From positions 7,998,001 to 8,062,000 of the forward strand of contig NZ_CP109430.1 in NCBI RefSeq assembly GCF_036250735.1: 64,000 nt of DNA, in the 5' to 3' direction. The first letter of the stretch is position 1. Each line of letters begins with the position of its first letter. The notes beneath the pieces were generated by a model, which was not told the origin of the DNA, did not search any database, and was given only the letters and a program-made list of their open reading frames with translations. The DNA comes from Streptosporangium sp. NBC_01495. GTDB lineage: Bacteria > Actinomycetota > Actinomycetes > Streptosporangiales > Streptosporangiaceae. The translations under genes were made by a program, and so were the position numbers. Shown piece by piece: positions 60,867 through 64,000 of the stretch.

Positions 60867-61604
60867 TTACTCTCTGGCGGTCCGGAGATCCCGCTTCTTC
60901 ACCGACATAACAGCATCAATCAGCGCAGAGGTATCCACAAGATCCGGCAACGTAACGTCCGCCCCCTCGTTTTCCAACTCCTGGACCGTGTCGAGGCCCG
61001 AGGCAACCGCGATCACGTAGGTCCCGCTCTCCTTGCCCGCACGGACATCTCGAACGGTGTCACCGATGAGTACCGTCGTCGACTCGTCGAAGAACGTCTC
61101 GTACTTGGCCCCTGCTCTCCTGCGGGCAACTCCGACCAGGTTCGCCCGGACGCTGTCGTCGGATCCGTAGCCGCCCACTTCAAGGTCAAGGCCGGAGTCC
61201 AGGCCGAATGTGGCGACCTTGATGAAGGCATTTGGCTTGATGTTGCCCGTTAGAACCGTCTGAACTATCCCGTCCAGATTTCCAAGAGCGGCAATCGCTT
61301 CTCGCGCCCCCGGAAGTTCGTATCCGCGCCTTCGTAGTTCTTCCTGCCTGGACTGCAGTGATCTTTCCAACGCGGCGTTCAGCATGGACGCATGGGCGTC
61401 GGTCATCTCGATTCCGTGCTGGTCCAGCAGGTCGCGCATGACCGCCGGATCGGTACGGCCATCGGTCCGCGCTCTGTGGATCGGGGGGTGGCCAGTGAGT
61501 AGCTCGTAGGCTCCGGCGTAGGTCTCCTTGCTGACTCCACCGTTCTCGATCAGCGTGTGGTCGACGTCCCACAACACCAGGATCCTGGAAGCCTCCGTGT
61601 TCAC
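60867..61604 (-). CDS. HAD-superfamily phosphatase
   Basis: 245 residues. Motif I LWDVDHTLI (Asp 13, Asp 15), cap domain with GGVSKETYAGAYELLTG, motif II VLTGN, motif IV LIGDTVRDVRAGKESGTYVI. Resembles phosphoglycolate-phosphatase-like enzymes; substrate unknown. GTG 61604 follows GGAAGGGG; a GTG at 61631 is in frame too. Confidence 0.88.
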   Translation of the reverse strand: MNTEASRILVLWDVDHTLIENGGVSKETYAGAYELLTGHPPIHRARTDGRTDPAVMRDLLDQHGIEMTDAHASMLNAALERSLQSRQEELRRRGYELPGAREAIAALGNLDGIVQTVLTGNIKPNAFIKVATFGLDSGLDLEVGGYGSDDSVRANLVGVARRRAGAKYETFFDESTTVLIGDTVRDVRAGKESGTYVIAVASGLDTVQELENEGADVTLPDLVDTSALIDAVMSVKKRDLRTARE

Positions 61605-61692
61605 CGCGTCCCCTTCCTGCTCGTCAGACACCAGCAGCCTGCACGGCGCAGAAGGTTATCCACCGAAAGGCGCCGCTGGAGGGAAGAACAGG

Positions 61693-63381
61693 TCAAGCGA
61701 CCTCGACGGTGATGGTGTGCCAGCCAGTGGCGCCGTCGGGGGCGATGGGGACGCGGTCGCCGGTCTGGGTGTAGCCGGTGGCGTCGGTGGCGCGGACCTC
61801 GATGGTGTGGCTGCCGGGGGTGGCCTCCCAGTCGTCGAGGACCCACTGGCGCCAGGTGTCGGCGGTGGGGGCCTCGGCGAGGCGGGTCTGGCGCCACTGG
61901 CCCCGGTCGACGCGGACCTCGACCGCGTCTATGCCCTTGTGCTGGGCCCAGGCGACGCCCGCGACGACGTTCTTCCCCGCCGGGACGGTCGCGCCGTCCC
62001 TGGGCAGGTCGATGCGCGACTCGGTCTTGATCGGCCCCTTCGCGGACCAGCCCCTGGGAGTCCAGTAGCCCTCGTCCCGGTCGAAGCGGGTGACCTTGAT
62101 GTCGGTGACCCACTTGGTGGCCGAGACGTAGCCGTAGAGCCCGGGGACGACCTGGCGGACCGGGAAGCCGTGGTCCACGGGGAGCGGCTGGCCGTTCATG
62201 CCGAAGGCCAGCAGGGCGTCGCGGCCGTCCATGACGACGTCGACCGGGGTTCCGGCGGTCCAGCCGTCGGCGGAGGTGCTGAGCAGCATGTCCGCGTCCT
62301 TCTGGACCCCCGCGTCGCGCAGCACCCCGGCCAGGCTCACACCCAGCCAGCGGGCGTTGCCGATGTAGGGTCCGCCGACCTCGTTGGAGACGCAGCACAG
62401 CGTGACGTCGGCCTCGACCACAGCGCGTTTCATCAGGTCGGCGAAGGTGAGCTCCACGGGCCTGTCGACCATGCCGTGGATCGTGAGGGTCCAGTCGCGC
62501 GGGTCGACCTGGGGGACCACCAGGGCGGTGTCGACCCGGTAGAAGTCGTTGTTGGGGGTGACGAACGGCGACAGGCCCTTGATCCTGAAGTCGACCCCGG
62601 CGGGCAGTGGGGCGAGGGGTTTCACCGGCCGGGGCAGTGTGACGCCGCCACGCGCCGCGCTCACCTCGGCCCGCCCCGAGAGCGCGCGCCCGGCCACTCC
62701 CGCCACCCCGGCGAGGGCCACGCCGCCGAGCGCCCCGGTCAGCAGGCCCCGGCGGTCGAAGGCGTACAGGTCGCTCCCCGCCCGCATGACGGGCGGCGCC
62801 GGCGGATCGCGGTGCTCACCGGCCCCCGGCAGAGGCTCCGGCAGGGGGGTCGTCCCGGGGTCGTGCGCGGCCTCCGCCGCGCCCACGGCACCGGCGCCAT
62901 CGGACACGCCTCCGTACGGCCCGGCCGGGGCGTCGGCGGGTACGAGAGCCTGTCGAACGAGCCGGTGGAGGGCGTACATGGCGGCGCCGACCCCGGCCAG
63001 CGTCGGGAGGACGTCCATCAGCCCGGAGCCGGGGCGGGTCAGCACGGCGATGATGCCGATGAGGCCGAACGCGGCCAGACCCGCCAGCCCGTACCGGAGA
63101 TCGCGGACGGCGGCCCTGCCCAGGGCGGCGGCGATCGCGGCCAGGACCAGAAAGATCCCGGCGAGCAGCACGGTCTTGTCGCTCTCGCCGAAGGTGCGGA
63201 TCGCCCACTCCTTGAGCGGGGCGGGGGTGAGGTCGACAACGGAGTTGCCGACCGCGACGACCGGGAAGGCGGCGGGTTTCACCAGGCCCGCGATGAGCAG
63301 GGACACCCCCACCGCCACCGCGCCGGACACCAGGCCGATCAGCGCCGAGGCCCACGAGGGCATGCGCCTGTTGCTCTGCAT
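61693..63381 (-). CDS. Membrane-anchored sulfite-oxidase-family molybdopterin oxidoreductase
   Basis: 562 residues. Four N-terminal membrane helices (to about residue 140), a Pro-rich linker, a twin-arginine-like DRRGLLTGALGGVALAG, then the sulfite-oxidase fold: the Mo-ligand Cys in VTLCCVSNEVGG, NARWLGVSLAGVL, GFPVRQVVPGLYGYVSATKW, and a C-terminal dimerisation domain (GIDAVEVRVDRGQWRQTRL, TDATGYTQTGDRV). Electron acceptor and substrate unknown; related proteins reduce or oxidise S- or N-oxides outside the membrane. Confidence 0.9.
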   Translation of the reverse strand: MQSNRRMPSWASALIGLVSGAVAVGVSLLIAGLVKPAAFPVVAVGNSVVDLTPAPLKEWAIRTFGESDKTVLLAGIFLVLAAIAAALGRAAVRDLRYGLAGLAAFGLIGIIAVLTRPGSGLMDVLPTLAGVGAAMYALHRLVRQALVPADAPAGPYGGVSDGAGAVGAAEAAHDPGTTPLPEPLPGAGEHRDPPAPPVMRAGSDLYAFDRRGLLTGALGGVALAGVAGVAGRALSGRAEVSAARGGVTLPRPVKPLAPLPAGVDFRIKGLSPFVTPNNDFYRVDTALVVPQVDPRDWTLTIHGMVDRPVELTFADLMKRAVVEADVTLCCVSNEVGGPYIGNARWLGVSLAGVLRDAGVQKDADMLLSTSADGWTAGTPVDVVMDGRDALLAFGMNGQPLPVDHGFPVRQVVPGLYGYVSATKWVTDIKVTRFDRDEGYWTPRGWSAKGPIKTESRIDLPRDGATVPAGKNVVAGVAWAQHKGIDAVEVRVDRGQWRQTRLAEAPTADTWRQWVLDDWEATPGSHTIEVRATDATGYTQTGDRVPIAPDGATGWHTITVEVA

Positions 63382-63641
63382 ACCCCGACGCTACGCCCAT
63401 CCGGGGCCCCGGGTTCTTACGCCCCGATTACAGCCCCGGCCGGACACCCGCTCGCTTTCCGTACGGGTCCCCGCGACCATCCGCCACCGTCGGGAGAAAG
63501 CCGGATGATCACTTCCACCGGTCCGGGCCAGGAGATGTCTTACGAACGGGCCTCAGGTCGAGCCGGCACCCTAACCCTACGGGCCGGACCCGAGCCGAAG
63601 AGGTCAGACGACCACTACGGCCGGGGAGCAGGCCGGTGAGG

Positions 63642-64000
63642 TCAGGCGACCACTTCGGCGATGATCGGAGCCAGCGCGCGGAAGGCGCGGCCACGGTGGC
63701 TGATGGCGTCCTTCTCCTGGGCCGACAGCTCGGCCGTGGTCCGGGTCCCGCCCTCGGGGACGAGGATCGGGTCGTAGCCGAAGCCGCCGGTGCCGCGCGG
63801 GGCGTCGATGATCACGCCGTGCAGGGCACCCTCGGTCACCCGCTCCTCCCCCGACGGGAGGGCGAGCGCCGCCGCGCACGCGAAGTGCGCGCCCCGGTGC
63901 CCCTCGGGCACGTCGGAGACCTGCGCGAGCAGCAGGTCGAGGTTGGCCAGGTCGTCGCCGTGCTTTCCCGACCAGCGGGCGGAGAAGATGCCGGGCATGC
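63642..64000 (-). CDS. rdgB: RdgB/HAM1 non-canonical purine NTP pyrophosphatase, C-terminal part
   Basis: The last ~118 codons: MPGIFSARWSGKHGDDLANL, TEGALHGVIIDAPRGTGGFG, YDPILVP, AQEKDAISHRGRAFRAL. The GFGYDP and SHRGRA blocks are the ITPase signature. It hydrolyses dITP/XTP to prevent mutagenic incorporation. The N-terminus lies beyond the window. 63382-63641 holds no gene. Confidence 0.94.
   Translation of the reverse strand, partial: MPGIFSARWSGKHGDDLANLDLLLAQVSDVPEGHRGAHFACAAALALPSGEERVTEGALHGVIIDAPRGTGGFGYDPILVPEGGTRTTAELSAQEKDAISHRGRAFRALAPIIAEVVA

Overview
The window is high-GC DNA with strong GC3 bias, GTG/TTG starts, leaderless-looking promoters and many 4-nt ATGA/GTGA gene overlaps. 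The gene content (HutF-type histidine catabolism, PadR/DrrAB, FadR/GlnA3-type polyamine module, gcvT-gcvH-sdaA, DUF4331, AmaP/DUF6286, TPR-type XRE regulators) points to a filamentous actinobacterium, most likely Streptosporangiales (Nonomuraea/Streptosporangium-like). That taxonomic call is inference; there is no rRNA here.

Layout. 1-10.4 kb: start of a sigma-70 factor, then histidine utilisation on the minus strand (M20 hydrolase-hutF-hutI, and separately hutU with an RpiR-type regulator). It is split by an SDR gene and a PadR-DrrAB efflux unit. Both hut transcription units carry the same 16-bp inverted repeat upstream. 10.6-12.6 kb: an ABC exporter with twin operators. 12.8-17.4 kb: a DUF4331 / TPR / Ni-Co exporter operon. 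17.6-20.6 kb: a small coiled protein, a VapBC pair under a 35-bp palindrome, an AbiEii-type pair and a membrane protein. 20.8-25.9 kb: FadR regulator divergent from a gamma-glutamyl(poly)amine catabolic operon. 26-29.2 kb: tandem glycine riboswitch, gcvT, gcvH, sdaA. 29.5-34.6 kb: a GT-C-like membrane protein whose 3' end runs antisense into an AmaP/DUF6286 pair, a PLP enzyme and a secreted protein.

34.8-43.6 kb: two divergent operons (GT2, flippase-like protein, zinc-ribbon protein, two FemAB/GNAT-type acyltransferases; then epimerase, ATP-grasp ligase, an unknown protein and a membrane protein) that look like one uncharacterised surface-glycan or glycoconjugate cluster. 44.6-45.4 kb: an AT-richer island with an HNH endonuclease gene whose reading frame runs through an unusual tRNA gene (class I body, anticodon UAG) and into a ribbon-helix-helix remnant. 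45.4-54.9 kb: two two-component systems, a DUF1707 protein and a BceAB/MacB-like ABC transporter. 55-59.4 kb: a papain-fold toxin-deamidase-like gene with a putative immunity gene, two type I-E-like CRISPR mini-arrays without cas genes, and a deletion junction fusing a truncated AbiEii gene to a truncated regulator. 59.5-64 kb: an XRE/TPR regulator with its small partners, a HAD phosphatase, a membrane-anchored sulfite-oxidase-family protein and the end of rdgB.

A pattern running through the whole window is tandem repeats that begin at, or include, the stop codon of a gene (hutU, SDR, drrA-like, Ni/Co exporter, sdaA, PLP enzyme, toxin). Unit length is 7 to ~38 nt.
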